Below the pieces are notes generated by a model, which was not told the origin of the DNA, did not search any database, and saw only the letters and a list, made by a program, of their open reading frames with translations. DNA of 64,000 nucleotides from Deltaproteobacteria bacterium (GTDB lineage: Bacteria > Myxococcota > Myxococcia > Myxococcales > 40CM-4-68-19): NCBI GenBank assembly GCA_025358085.1, contig JANYKT010000063.1, positions 1 to 64,000 on the forward strand. The letters run 5' to 3'. Below, piece by piece: positions 51,384 through 60,340 of this stretch. Numbering within the stretch: position 1 is the first letter of the stretch; every line of letters begins with the position of its first letter. The position numbers and the translations under genes are program-made.

Positions 51384-52730
51384 GTGCGCTACCGCGAGTA
51401 CAACTTCGACGGGCTGGTGGGGCCGACGCACAACTACGCCGGTCTTTCGCGCGGCAACGTGGCCTCGCTGACCCATGCAGGGCAGGCCGCCAATCCGCGG
51501 CGGGCCGCGCTGCAAGGGCTCGAGAAGATGCGGCTGGTGGCCTCACTCGGCGTGGGGCAGGCAGTGCTTCCGCCGCAAGAGCGCCCGTCGTTGCGGACCC
51601 TGCGCCGGCTGGGCTTTCGAGGATCGGACGAGGAGGTCCTCGCGCAGGCGGCAAGCGATCCGGATTCGCGCGATCAGCTTCTGCGCCTCACCTCGAGCGC
51701 GGCGGCCATGTGGACCGCGAACGCCGCGACTTGCGTCCCCTCCTGCGACAGCGAGGACGCAAGGCTGCACTTGATCCCCGCGAACCTCACGGCGATGTTT
51801 CACCGTGCGCTCGAGGCCGGGACGACGACCACCGTTCTGCGCAGGATCTTCGCCGACCCGGCGCGCTTCGCGGTTCATGATCCGCTGCCGGGCGGCGCGC
51901 AATTCTCTGATGAGGGCGCGGCCAATCACACCCGGCTGTCTGCCGAAGGCGCAAAAGGAGTGCACCTCTTCGCCTGGGGTCGCCGGGCCTTCGGCGGTCC
52001 CGCGCCTGCCGGTGAGCCGCAACGCTGGCCGGCGCGGCAGACGCTCGAGTCTTCGCAGGCGCTGGCGCGACTCGGTCGCGTGGCACCGGCGCAGGCGCTT
52101 TTTCCCCAGCAGCATCCGGCAGGCATCGACGCGGGGGCCTTCCACACCGACGTGCTCGCGGTCGGCACCGGCAACCTGTTGCTCCTGCATCAACTGGCGT
52201 TCGTCGATCACGAGGCGCTCCTTGCCCGGCTGCGCGCACTGGTGCCCGGCTTCACGGCCGTCGTCGCCACCGAAGAGGAGTTGCCCGTGAGCGCGGCGAT
52301 CAAGGCCTATCCCTTCAACTCGCAGTTGCTCACGCTGCCCGACGGGAGCATGGCCTTGCTGGCTCCCGACGAATCGCGGCAAGAGCCTCACGCGCGCGCT
52401 TTTCTCGAGCGGCTCCCGGGCGTGAAAATTCACTACCTCGCCCTCGGCGACTCGATGCAGAACGGAGGCGGCCCCGCTTGCCTGCGGCAGCGCATCCTGC
52501 TCTCCGACGACGAGCGCGCGGCAGTGACGGCGCGCGTCTTCTGGGACGAGCCGCTGGGGAGCGAGTTGGAGGCGTGGGTCGCGCGGCACTATCGCGACCG
52601 CCTGGTGGGCGACGACCTACGAGACCCGCTGCTGGCGCGCGAGACGCTCACCGCCCTCGATGAGCTGACGCAGATGCTCCAGCTCGGCGCGGTCTACGAT
52701 TTCCAGCGCCTGGACAGCCGGTCTTTCTAA
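51384..52730 (+). CDS. astB: N-succinylarginine dihydrolase
   Basis: A 448-residue protein matching AstB in length and sequence: EYNFDGLVGPTHNYAGLSRGN, MWTANAATCVPSCDSED, NHTRLSAEGAKGVHLFAWGR, GAFHTDVLAVGTGNLLLLHQ and QNGGGPACLRQRI with the catalytic Cys. It hydrolyses N2-succinylarginine to succinylornithine, CO2 and ammonia in the arginine succinyltransferase pathway. No astCADE genes lie nearby. GTG 51384 is chosen because TTG 51366 lies inside the upstream terminator. Confidence 0.95.
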   Translation: MRYREYNFDGLVGPTHNYAGLSRGNVASLTHAGQAANPRRAALQGLEKMRLVASLGVGQAVLPPQERPSLRTLRRLGFRGSDEEVLAQAASDPDSRDQLLRLTSSAAAMWTANAATCVPSCDSEDARLHLIPANLTAMFHRALEAGTTTTVLRRIFADPARFAVHDPLPGGAQFSDEGAANHTRLSAEGAKGVHLFAWGRRAFGGPAPAGEPQRWPARQTLESSQALARLGRVAPAQALFPQQHPAGIDAGAFHTDVLAVGTGNLLLLHQLAFVDHEALLARLRALVPGFTAVVATEEELPVSAAIKAYPFNSQLLTLPDGSMALLAPDESRQEPHARAFLERLPGVKIHYLALGDSMQNGGGPACLRQRILLSDDERAAVTARVFWDEPLGSELEAWVARHYRDRLVGDDLRDPLLARETLTALDELTQMLQLGAVYDFQRLDSRSF

Positions 52731-52768
52731 AACGGCTCAGCTGACGCTCTCTCGAAGCGAGAAACTCT

Positions 52769-53920
52769 TCACCGCTTCGGCGTTGCTTCCTCCCGGACCA
52801 GCTTGCCGGAGGCGTCGAAGAGGTAATCCACGTCGCTCACGCAGCGGTCAACGCCGCAGCTCCGGGTCTCCTGATAGCGGAGCGCGAAGAGCCCGTCAGC
52901 GCGGGTCGCAAACGATCGCGGGGGGCCGCGCCGGGCGACGAGCTTCTGTGCGTCCTTCGCGATGGTGAGCATAGCTGAAGTGCCAGCCCGCTCGCGCTGA
53001 GGCTCGGAGTCGGACAACCCCAGACCCGGTGAAGCGCGAGACTCATCCTCCCCCATCTCCGCGTCGGTGGGGACGCTCGACGCCGCAGCAGCCTCACCGG
53101 CCGGGGATGAGGCCGAGCCCGCATCGGGTGGCGCCGCGGTCTCGACCCGCGACTCGCTCGACCGCGACGGCTTGATTGCCGGCGGTGGGTGAGCCGTGAG
53201 GTCCGCCAGCTGGGCGCGAATCTCCGTGGCGTCATCGCCCGCAAAGCCGGTCAGCTTCTCGTCGGGATGCTCGAACAGATAACGCGCCGTCGCCGCGATG
53301 AACGGCTTGGGCACAGGCAGCGCGACGGTGGACAACTTTGCCAGCGGATTCACCGCCAAGGCCTTGCCGGCTGGTGCGGTCGCGGCTGCCGGCGTCTTGC
53401 CCGGGTTGTTGGGCACATCTCCCCTGGCGATCGGCTGCGACGCCGCGCCGAGCTCCTTTGCGAGCTTCGCCTCGCTGTTTCGCGCGCGGCGCGACGACTC
53501 CAGCGCCTTGCGCAGGTCCGGGAGTGTCACTCCGCCGCGCGTCTCGGACAGCGCCAGCGCCAGGTCGTCCGCGGCCTGCAGCGCCTCGGTGCGCGTCTGA
53601 CCCGCCTTCTCGAAGTCGTCCACCAGCGCGGGCTCGTCGCCGTCCTCACGGAGCGACTCCACCGCGGCCTCGCGAATCCAGGTGCCGCGATCGACGCTCG
53701 AGGTCAGCTTGCGCAGCTGCTTGCGCCCCAGGTTCACCGTCTCTTGATCGCCGCTGCGAATCTTTTCCAGATCTTCGGGCGTGGCGCGGCCCCCCACGGA
53801 GTCCTGCGCCCAGCGCTCCTGGCGGGTGATCTCGGTGGCGAGGCGCGGGTCGCGCTCGTGGCTGCGCTCGGCGAGGCAGCTGATGCAGGCAAGAAGCGGC
53901 AGCAAGTGTTTCAGGGTCAT
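52769..53920 (-). CDS. Putative lipoprotein of unknown function
   Basis: 383 residues from ATG 53920. The signal MTLKHLLPLLACISC has a lipobox LLAC (Cys12). The N-terminal two-thirds is helical and charged, with the segment ESLREDGDEPALVDDFEKAG resembling a HEAT-like or death-domain-like helical set. A Ser/Ala/Pro-rich linker follows. The C-terminal 70 residues form a small domain, LFALRYQETRSCGVDRCVSDVDYLFDASGKLV, with two Cys that could form a disulfide. It converges on astB and is divergent from the propeller gene at 54018. A short TCTCG/CGAGA hairpin lies at 52750-52762. Confidence 0.7.
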   Translation of the reverse strand: MTLKHLLPLLACISCLAERSHERDPRLATEITRQERWAQDSVGGRATPEDLEKIRSGDQETVNLGRKQLRKLTSSVDRGTWIREAAVESLREDGDEPALVDDFEKAGQTRTEALQAADDLALALSETRGGVTLPDLRKALESSRRARNSEAKLAKELGAASQPIARGDVPNNPGKTPAAATAPAGKALAVNPLAKLSTVALPVPKPFIAATARYLFEHPDEKLTGFAGDDATEIRAQLADLTAHPPPAIKPSRSSESRVETAAPPDAGSASSPAGEAAAASSVPTDAEMGEDESRASPGLGLSDSEPQRERAGTSAMLTIAKDAQKLVARRGPPRSFATRADGLFALRYQETRSCGVDRCVSDVDYLFDASGKLVREEATPKR

Positions 53921-54017
53921 CGCGTTCTCATGGTGGCGCAAAGTTCGCGCGTCAAGTCCAACACTCCGCCCGGCGCGCAAGGTCGCGCTCAGCCGCGCCG
54001 GCAGGTACAAGAGGCAC

Positions 54018-55454
54018 ATGCTTGCCCTTTTATTCATTCTCGTCGCCACACCTTCCGAGGACCTCGCGGCGCGGTTGCGCCATCTGGCCTCGGCTGGCAG
54101 CGCCGAAGTGCCCGCGCCTTCGCCTGACGGCGGCCGCGTCGCTTTCGTCACTACGCTCTTCGGCTCGCGCCAGGCCGCCTCGCTGCCTGTCGAGGGAGGC
54201 TACCCGCGGCAGCTGACCGATGAGCCGGGCGGTGTGCTCTCTGTGCGCTGGACACCCGATGCGAAGACCGTTCTGGCCACCGTCCGGCGGGGGGACCTCC
54301 GGCGCATCCTCGCGATCGCCGACGAGACGTTCGCCATCGAAGAGCTCGACCCGACCCCCGGCGATCAGCTCCTGGGCGGCTTCACGCGCGACGGTAAGCG
54401 CCTCTTCTACGCAATCATTGAAGCCGGCAAGGTCGTCCTCAGGCAAATGGCCATCGACAGCCGGCGCGCGGTCGACGTCGCGCCGCCCCCGCCCTCCGCT
54501 GGTCCCGCTCCGGCGCCGCCCGGCTCGCAGCCGATCGGCGAAGCGCTGGCAGGGCTGTCGTCGCTGGGGCCTCTGTCGCCGGACGGGCGCAGGCTGGTGG
54601 CGCAGGTGCGGCACGGCGCAGACGAAACACTGGTGCTGGTGGACATCGCCAGCGCCCGGGCCGAGCCGCTCACCGCTCACGAAGGCAAGGCGCGCTTTCG
54701 CTTTCCGCGCTTCAGCAACGACGGCAAGACGCTTTACGTCCTCACCGATCAGGGCCGCGCGACGCTGGGCATCGACGCCATCAACCTCGCTGCGCGCACG
54801 AGAAAGCCGCTCTATGTCCCGCCGCGCGATGTCGAGGCCTACGGTATGTCGGAGGACGGGCACCGCCTCGCGGTCGCGGTCAACCAGGACGGCGAGAGCG
54901 TGTTCTCCCTGCTGGAGCTGCCCAGCCTGCGCGCGCAACCTCTGCCGCAGCCACCGGGCGGCGCGCTGGCGAAACCTCCGGAAGGCGACTCGCCGCTGAC
55001 CTGGAGCCGCGGCGGCGATCGCATCTTCTTCACCTGGAGCCTCTCCGATGACACCACCGATGTGTGGCTCTTCCGGCTCGGCTACGGCACGCCGACGCGG
55101 CTGACGCACAGCCCGCGGCCCGGGTTGGTTTCCGGCGAGCTCCCGCGCCCGAAGCCGCTGCGCATCGGCGAGCTGCAGGGTTTTCTCTGGCAGCCGGCCC
55201 AGGCCGAGCACCCGCGGGTGGTGCTGCTCGAGACCCGCGAGCCGACGCGCCCCGTGTTCGACCCGCGCATCGCAGCGCTCAATCTTGCCGGCTACGCGGT
55301 GTTGGCGGTCAACGGCCCTCCGCATGAAGCGCACGAGGCTGCGCTGCGGTGGCTTGCTTCCGCGCCCGAGCTGGATGCGGCGAAGCCCATCTTGCTCTCC
55401 CTCGACGGGCAGCACGATCTCGCCGCGCTGGTGAAGGCGACCCAGGCCAGGTAG
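54018..55454 (+). CDS. Exported beta-propeller protein resembling a peptidase-S9 N-terminal half
   Basis: 478 residues from ATG 54018 with AAGAGG upstream and a signal MLALLFILVATPS. TolB/WD40-like blades recur: PSPDGGRVAFVTTLFG, FTRDGKRLFYAII, LSPDGRRLVAQV, FSNDGKTLYVLT and SEDGHRLAVAV. The last 100 residues begin like an S9 hydrolase, with HPRVVLLETREPTRPVFDPR and NLAGYAVLAVNGPP. They stop before the region where a catalytic Ser (GxSxGG) should lie, so no active site is present. It is a truncated or degenerate acylaminoacyl-peptidase relative, perhaps a binding protein. Confidence 0.72.
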   Translation: MLALLFILVATPSEDLAARLRHLASAGSAEVPAPSPDGGRVAFVTTLFGSRQAASLPVEGGYPRQLTDEPGGVLSVRWTPDAKTVLATVRRGDLRRILAIADETFAIEELDPTPGDQLLGGFTRDGKRLFYAIIEAGKVVLRQMAIDSRRAVDVAPPPPSAGPAPAPPGSQPIGEALAGLSSLGPLSPDGRRLVAQVRHGADETLVLVDIASARAEPLTAHEGKARFRFPRFSNDGKTLYVLTDQGRATLGIDAINLAARTRKPLYVPPRDVEAYGMSEDGHRLAVAVNQDGESVFSLLELPSLRAQPLPQPPGGALAKPPEGDSPLTWSRGGDRIFFTWSLSDDTTDVWLFRLGYGTPTRLTHSPRPGLVSGELPRPKPLRIGELQGFLWQPAQAEHPRVVLLETREPTRPVFDPRIAALNLAGYAVLAVNGPPHEAHEAALRWLASAPELDAAKPILLSLDGQHDLAALVKATQAR

Positions 55455-55459
55455 CCGAC

Positions 55460-55843
55460 TCAAAGTTCGCGCGACACCGCTTCCGCAACCCGGCGCATCT
55501 CGAACGCTGCCGGCGCGGTGGCGGCGCCGTGCGCGAGCAACAGCACCAGGTAGTAGCCGTCTCGCAGCCCGTGGCAGAGCAGGGCGCCGCCATCGCAGCC
55601 GACCTTCAGCTCGACCAGGCCGCCCGCGCCGCCCAGCGCGGATCCGCTCTGCAGCGCAAGCCAGGTGGCCGCGAGGTGCGCTCCGACGCAGCGCAGCTCA
55701 TAGTGCGTCAGCGCCGGGTCCTGGATGACCAGGTGGACGAACTCGCCCTCGTGATCGCAGAACACCGCGCCCCGGGCTCCCGCCGCGCGCGTCACCAAGT
55801 CTTTCAACAGTCGCTGGAAGGGCACTACGTCGCTTGTACCCAC
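55460..55843 (-). CDS. Roadblock/LC7 domain protein
   Basis: A 127-residue single-domain protein. The order of segments, VPFQRLLKDLVTRAAGARGAVFCDHEGEFV followed by ALTHYELRCVGAHLAATWLA and the YYLVLLLAHGAATAPA strand, matches the Roadblock/LC7 fold. Such proteins (for example MglB) regulate small Ras-like GTPases in myxobacterial motility and polarity, and no such GTPase is visible here. The start GTG 55843 is weak, and a second GTG lies 6 codons later. It converges on the propeller gene with a 5-base gap. Confidence 0.8.
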   Translation of the reverse strand: MGTSDVVPFQRLLKDLVTRAAGARGAVFCDHEGEFVHLVIQDPALTHYELRCVGAHLAATWLALQSGSALGGAGGLVELKVGCDGGALLCHGLRDGYYLVLLLAHGAATAPAAFEMRRVAEAVSREL

Positions 55844-55852
55844 GGGGTCCGA

Positions 55853-56833
55853 GTGGTAGCAAGCGGGCCGACTGGAGGCTTTCTGGACAAGCGCGCGGCT
55901 GCGGTGCTCGGTGTGATCTTTGGCGGGCTATTTTTGGTGCTCTTCGCCTTCCTCTTCCTCGCTTACTCCGCGGTGAAGAGTGGCGGGCTCGGCGACACCT
56001 CCGACCTGACGTCCGGCGCGCGCGTGGCCATTCTCGAGCTGCGCGGCGAGATCGGTTCCGGCCCCAGCGAGAACGGCATCGACGGCGAGAAGGTGATCAA
56101 GCAGCTGAAGAAGCTGGAGAAGGACGACGACGTGAAGGCCATCGTCCTGCGCGTCGACTCGCCCGGTGGCGCGGTGGCGCCCTCACAGGAAATTTACGAC
56201 GCCGTCAAGCGCATCAAGGCGAAGAAGAAGATCGTCGTCTCGATGGGCAACCTTGCCGCCTCGGGCGGCTATTACGTCTCGGCCCCCGCCGACAAGATCT
56301 TTGCCGAGCCCGGCACGCTCACCGGCTCCATCGGCGTCATCTTCATGCACTTCAACGTCAAGGGCCTGCTCGACCTCGCACACGTCGAGGAGACCACGCT
56401 GAAGACCGGCAAGTACAAGGACACGCTCTCGCCGTTCCGGCCCATCCAGGACACCGACCGCGAGGAGATCCAGGGCATCTCGGACGACGTCTACGGCCAG
56501 TTCGTCAAGGCGGTGGCGGAGGGCCGCGGCATTCCCGAAGCCAAGGTCCGTGAAATCGCGGAAGGCCGCATCTACACCGGCCGCCGTGCGAAAGAGCTGA
56601 AGCTGGTGGACGAACTGGGCGGGCTCGATGACGCCATCGCGGCGGCGTGGCAGATGGCCGGCCAGACCGGCGAACCCAGGGTGCAGACGCAGCCCAGGGA
56701 GCGCGAGTTTTCCGTTCGCGACCTGATGCGCGGCGCGTTCCAGGGCGCGGCGGCAGGCGTGCGTGACGGCGTTGTCCGCGCGGCTCCCCAGGGGATGATG
56801 TTCCTCGCGCCCTCGCTGGTGCCGGCACCGTGA
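55853..56833 (+). CDS. sppA: Signal peptide peptidase SppA, 36K type
   Basis: About 326 residues from GTG 55853. One N-terminal membrane anchor (VLGVIFGGLFLVLFAFLFLAY) is followed by the S49 domain. The nucleophile Ser is in GNLAASGGYYVSAPADKIFAEP, and LRVDSPGGAVAPSQEIYDAV and GSIGVIFMHFNVKGLL are conserved. It degrades cleaved signal peptides with a Ser-Lys dyad. The gene overlaps the next one (HIT) by 4 bases, GTGA. Confidence 0.9.
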   Translation: MVASGPTGGFLDKRAAAVLGVIFGGLFLVLFAFLFLAYSAVKSGGLGDTSDLTSGARVAILELRGEIGSGPSENGIDGEKVIKQLKKLEKDDDVKAIVLRVDSPGGAVAPSQEIYDAVKRIKAKKKIVVSMGNLAASGGYYVSAPADKIFAEPGTLTGSIGVIFMHFNVKGLLDLAHVEETTLKTGKYKDTLSPFRPIQDTDREEIQGISDDVYGQFVKAVAEGRGIPEAKVREIAEGRIYTGRRAKELKLVDELGGLDDAIAAAWQMAGQTGEPRVQTQPREREFSVRDLMRGAFQGAAAGVRDGVVRAAPQGMMFLAPSLVPAP

Positions 56834-57339
56834 ACCAGCTCTGGGCTCCGTGGCGGATGGAGCTCGTCTCGAAGGGCGAGCCTCCCAAGGCTGGCTGCAT
56901 TTTCTGTGACCTGCCGCGCGGCCACGAAGACCGCGAGAACCTGATTCTTGGCCGCACCGAGCACACCTTCGCCATCCTGAACCGTTTTCCGTACAACAAC
57001 GGCCACCTGATGGTGGTGCCGCGCGCTCACCAGAACGATCCCGATCAGCTCGCCGATGTCGAGTGGTCCGAGCTTTCCGAGATGCTGCGGGTGGCCGACC
57101 GCATCGTGCGGAAGGCCTATGGACCGCACGGCACCAATCTGGGAATGAATCTGGGCCGCGTGGCGGGCGCCGGCATCGCCGACCACCTGCACTGGCACCT
57201 CGTGCCGCGCTGGAGCGGCGACACGAACTTCATGCCAGTCCTCGCCGAAACCAAGGTGATGGTGGAACACCTGGAAGCCTCGTGGGACAGGCTGCGGCCG
57301 CTCTTCGACAGCATGTACTCGCGGGTCAAGGCATGGTGA
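56830..57339 (+). CDS. HIT family hydrolase/Ap4A phosphorylase-like protein
   Basis: A 169-residue HIT protein with the N-terminal LWAPWRMELV found in the longer actinobacterial and deltaproteobacterial HIT subfamily, CIFCDLPRG (CxxC), and the triad DHLHWHLVPRWSGD (HxHxH). It should hydrolyse or phosphorolyse Ap4A-like dinucleotides. It starts at GTG 56830 overlapping the sppA stop, and its stop overlaps argS by 7 bases. Confidence 0.9.
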   Translation: MNQLWAPWRMELVSKGEPPKAGCIFCDLPRGHEDRENLILGRTEHTFAILNRFPYNNGHLMVVPRAHQNDPDQLADVEWSELSEMLRVADRIVRKAYGPHGTNLGMNLGRVAGAGIADHLHWHLVPRWSGDTNFMPVLAETKVMVEHLEASWDRLRPLFDSMYSRVKAW

Positions 57340-59138
57340 AGGATGAGGTGGCGCTGCTGGTCGAGCGCGCGCTGGACAAGTGCGTGGCCGACGGATTGTT
57401 GCCGGCTTTTGAGCGCGTCGCGGTCCAGCTGGATGCGCCCAAGCAAGCCTCGCACGGAGACTTCGCCTGCAACGCGGCCATGGTCCTGCAGAAGCAGCAC
57501 GCGGCGGCCACCGGAGCGGCCCGGCCGAACCCGCGCGCACTGGCGCAGGCCATCGTCGAGCGGCTGGAGGATCCCGAAGGGCTGCTCGCCGGCAAGCCCG
57601 AGATTGCGGGTCCGGGCTTCCTGAATCTGCGGCTCGCGCAGGACGTCTGGCACCGCGCGCTGGGCGCGGTCTGGAACGAGCGCGAGAAGTTCGGCCGCAG
57701 CGACAAAGGCGGCGGCCGCAAGACCATGGTGGAGTTCGTCAGCGCCAACCCGACCGGCCCCTTGCACGTGGGCCACGGCCGCGGCGCGGTGATTGGCGAC
57801 GTGGTCGCGTCGCTGCTCGACTGGGCCGGCTACGAGGTCGCCCGCGAGTTCTACATCAACGACGCCGGTGGACAGGCCTTCCGCCTCGCGCATGCGGTGC
57901 TGGCGCGGGCGACCGAGCTTTCCGAGGCTGCCGGGCCAGGCGTAGCGCGGGTGCCGCTCGATCCGGAGGATTACCAGGGCGAGTACATCAAGGACATCTC
58001 GCGGGCGTGGCTGGCGACGAAGCCCGATCTGGCCAAGCCATTTGCCGAGCTGCGCGAGCCGCTGCGCCAGTTCGCCACCGACTGGGTTCTCGAGAACCTG
58101 ATCAAGCCGGACCTCGCGCTGTTCGGTATCCGATTCGACAAGTTTTATAGCGAAAAAACTTTGCACGATCAGAACGCCATCGCGCACGCGGTCGAGGTGC
58201 TGCGCGCGAAGGGTGTCCTCGCCGAAGAGGTGTTGCCGCCGCCCAAAGGCCAGGAGCGCGACCCCGACGAGCCGGTGGAAGCGAAGCCTTTGCTGGTGAT
58301 GAAGACCACGCGCTTCGGCGACGATCGCGATCGGCCGATTTTTAAAACGACCGGCGAGCCGACCTACTTCGCGGCTGACGTGGCTTATCATTTCGATAAG
58401 CTCGGTCGCGGTTATCAAAGATTGATCAACGTCTGGGGCGCGGACCACGGCGGCTATGTCACGCGCATGAAGGCCGCGGTCGGCGCGATGGGCGGCTCGC
58501 TGGAAGTGATCCTCTTCCAGCTGGTCAATCTGATGAAGGACGGCCAGCCGTTCAAGATGAGCAAGCGCGCGGCTAACTACGTCACGCTGCGCGAATTGCT
58601 GGAGGAGGCCGGCTCCGACGCGACGCGCTTCTTCTTCCTCCTGCGCCGCGGCGACATGGCGCTGGACTTCGATGTCGAGCTGGCGCGCAAGCGCTCCAGC
58701 GAGAACCCGGTCTTCTATGTGCAATACGGCCACGCCCGCTGCGCGGCCATCCTGCGCAAGGCGGCCGAGGCTGGCTTCACGCCGCGCTGGGACAGAGCCG
58801 CCATGACCGCGCTCTCGCTGCCCGAAGAGATCGATCTGATCAAGCGCGTGCTGCAGCTGCCAGAGCTGGTTGCGCAAGCGGCGCTCACGCTCGAGCCGCA
58901 CCGGATCGTCTTCTATCTGCAGGAGACCATCGCCGCGTTTCACGGCTATTACACCCGCTACAAGAAGACCGAGCGCGTGATCTCCGACGACCCGCGCAAG
59001 ACCACCGCGCGGCTGTACCTGGTCTGGTCCATCCGGCAGGCACTGGCCAATGGGCTCTCGATCCTGGGCGTGAGCGCGCCCGACCGGATGGACTCGCCTC
59101 CGGCCGAAGGCGACGACGTGGTAGATCCGGCGGACTGA
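57333..59138 (+). CDS. argS: Arginyl-tRNA synthetase
   Basis: A 601-residue class I synthetase. The signature HVGHGRG (HIGH) is in NPTGPLHVGHGRGAVIGDV, and KMSKR is in QPFKMSKRAANYV. The N-terminal Add-1 domain and the C-terminal DALR anticodon-binding domain (FHGYYTRYKKTERVI) are present. It charges tRNA-Arg with arginine. ATG 57333 or GTG 57336 may be the start. It overlaps the HIT gene, and its stop overlaps the next ATG (TGATG). Confidence 0.96.
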   Translation: MVKDEVALLVERALDKCVADGLLPAFERVAVQLDAPKQASHGDFACNAAMVLQKQHAAATGAARPNPRALAQAIVERLEDPEGLLAGKPEIAGPGFLNLRLAQDVWHRALGAVWNEREKFGRSDKGGGRKTMVEFVSANPTGPLHVGHGRGAVIGDVVASLLDWAGYEVAREFYINDAGGQAFRLAHAVLARATELSEAAGPGVARVPLDPEDYQGEYIKDISRAWLATKPDLAKPFAELREPLRQFATDWVLENLIKPDLALFGIRFDKFYSEKTLHDQNAIAHAVEVLRAKGVLAEEVLPPPKGQERDPDEPVEAKPLLVMKTTRFGDDRDRPIFKTTGEPTYFAADVAYHFDKLGRGYQRLINVWGADHGGYVTRMKAAVGAMGGSLEVILFQLVNLMKDGQPFKMSKRAANYVTLRELLEEAGSDATRFFFLLRRGDMALDFDVELARKRSSENPVFYVQYGHARCAAILRKAAEAGFTPRWDRAAMTALSLPEEIDLIKRVLQLPELVAQAALTLEPHRIVFYLQETIAAFHGYYTRYKKTERVISDDPRKTTARLYLVWSIRQALANGLSILGVSAPDRMDSPPAEGDDVVDPAD

Positions 59139-59947
59139 TGCGCGACGTGGACCGGCTGCGCGAAAAAATCCAGATCTCGCTCGACGACCGGCAGATCGCG
59201 GTGCTGGCGGTGTGCGCGCTGCTGCTGCTCGGGGGTGTCTTTTCGCTGGGGCTGCTGGTCGGGAAGCGCCTCACCGCGTCCGCGCCGCAGTCCGCGAAAG
59301 CCAACGACCTCGCCGCCCTGGACGAGCAGCAGGAGCAAGCGGCCAGAGAGCCGCCGCCGCGAATGAAGGTTTCGCCTGCGGCCGCGCCGCGTGTCGTTCC
59401 GCTGAAGCCGCCGGTTGTCGCCGAGACCCTGCCTGCGGAAGAACTTGATCGGGACCCCGACGAGCAGCCAGCACCCGAGCAGGGGAAGTTGCCCGGAGAG
59501 GCGTCGCCAGCGCAGCCCGTGAAGCCCGCGCCGCCGTCCGCCAAGGCAACACCGCCGGCCAGGTCCACGCCGCCTCAGACAAATCAACAGGCGCAGGCCG
59601 CGATCGTCCCGACGCCGCGCGAGCCGGTGCAGATCGAACCGCCACCGAAGCCGCGCATTGTCGAGCCAGCGCTTAAGCCCGTGGCTGTCCTCGCGCCGCC
59701 CCGGAACCTGGGCCAGTTCACCGTCCAGATCGGCGCCTCGCAGGACCGAGCCGACGCGCAGCGGCTGGAGTCGCGCGCGCGCCTTGCGGGGCTGAAGCCG
59801 TACCTGATCGAAGCGCGACTCGGTAACAAGGGCACCTGGTACCGGGTTCGCGTGGGCGCCTTTAACGACAAGAATGCTGCCGACAATTATCGCCGCGACG
59901 TGGAGCGCGAGCTGCGCCTCACGGCGATGGTCATGCCGGCCCGCTGA
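59138..59947 (+). CDS. SPOR domain membrane protein
   Basis: A 269-residue protein with a short cytoplasmic stretch, one membrane helix (IAVLAVCALLLLGGVFSLGLL), a 150-residue Pro/Ala/Gln-rich disordered linker and a C-terminal SPOR domain with QFTVQIGASQDRADAQRLESR and GTWYRVRVGAFNDK. SPOR domains bind denuded peptidoglycan at the division site. It is coupled to argS by TGATG. A DedD/FtsN-like role in septation is a family inference. Confidence 0.88.
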   Translation: MRDVDRLREKIQISLDDRQIAVLAVCALLLLGGVFSLGLLVGKRLTASAPQSAKANDLAALDEQQEQAAREPPPRMKVSPAAAPRVVPLKPPVVAETLPAEELDRDPDEQPAPEQGKLPGEASPAQPVKPAPPSAKATPPARSTPPQTNQQAQAAIVPTPREPVQIEPPPKPRIVEPALKPVAVLAPPRNLGQFTVQIGASQDRADAQRLESRARLAGLKPYLIEARLGNKGTWYRVRVGAFNDKNAADNYRRDVERELRLTAMVMPAR

Positions 59948-59963
59948 GGGAGTGGACTTGAAC

Positions 59964-60314
59964 ATGAAGCCAATCCGAGTCGAGAAGCCCTGGGGCCACG
60001 AGCTCATCTGGGCCAAGACAGAGCGCTACGTGGGGAAAATTCTCCACATCAACCAGGGCCACGCGCTGAGCCTGCAGTACCATTTGAAAAAGGACGAGAC
60101 GGTCCATGTCCTCACCGGCCGGATGCGCTTCCAGACGGGCGTTGACGAGGCCTCTCTGGAAGACCGTGTGCTCGGGCCGGGTGAATCGTTCCACATCACG
60201 CCGCACCTGCGACACCGCATGATCGCCGAGACGGACTGCGACATCCTCGAGGCCTCGACGCCCGAACTCGACGACGTGGTCCGCCTGGAGGACCGCTACG
60301 GGCGCGTGAAGTAG
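59964..60314 (+). CDS. Cupin family protein (mannose-6-phosphate isomerase-type)
   Basis: A 116-residue single-domain cupin. HALSLQYHLKKDETVHVLTGRMRF with the first cupin motif and LGPGESFHITPHLRHRMIAETD with the second fit the bicupin-derived phosphomannose isomerase type. It could epimerise a sugar nucleotide or simply bind metal. ATG 59964 is used; TTG 59958, with GAGGGAG at better spacing, is equally possible. It follows the SPOR gene by 16 bases. Confidence 0.85.
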   Translation: MKPIRVEKPWGHELIWAKTERYVGKILHINQGHALSLQYHLKKDETVHVLTGRMRFQTGVDEASLEDRVLGPGESFHITPHLRHRMIAETDCDILEASTPELDDVVRLEDRYGRVK

Positions 60315-60340
60315 CGGCCGGCGCCGCAGGTGTTGGCGCC

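Noticed and set aside
57117-58943. 608-residue minus-strand open frame
   Set aside because: Antisense to argS, whose HIGH and KMSKR motifs are clear.
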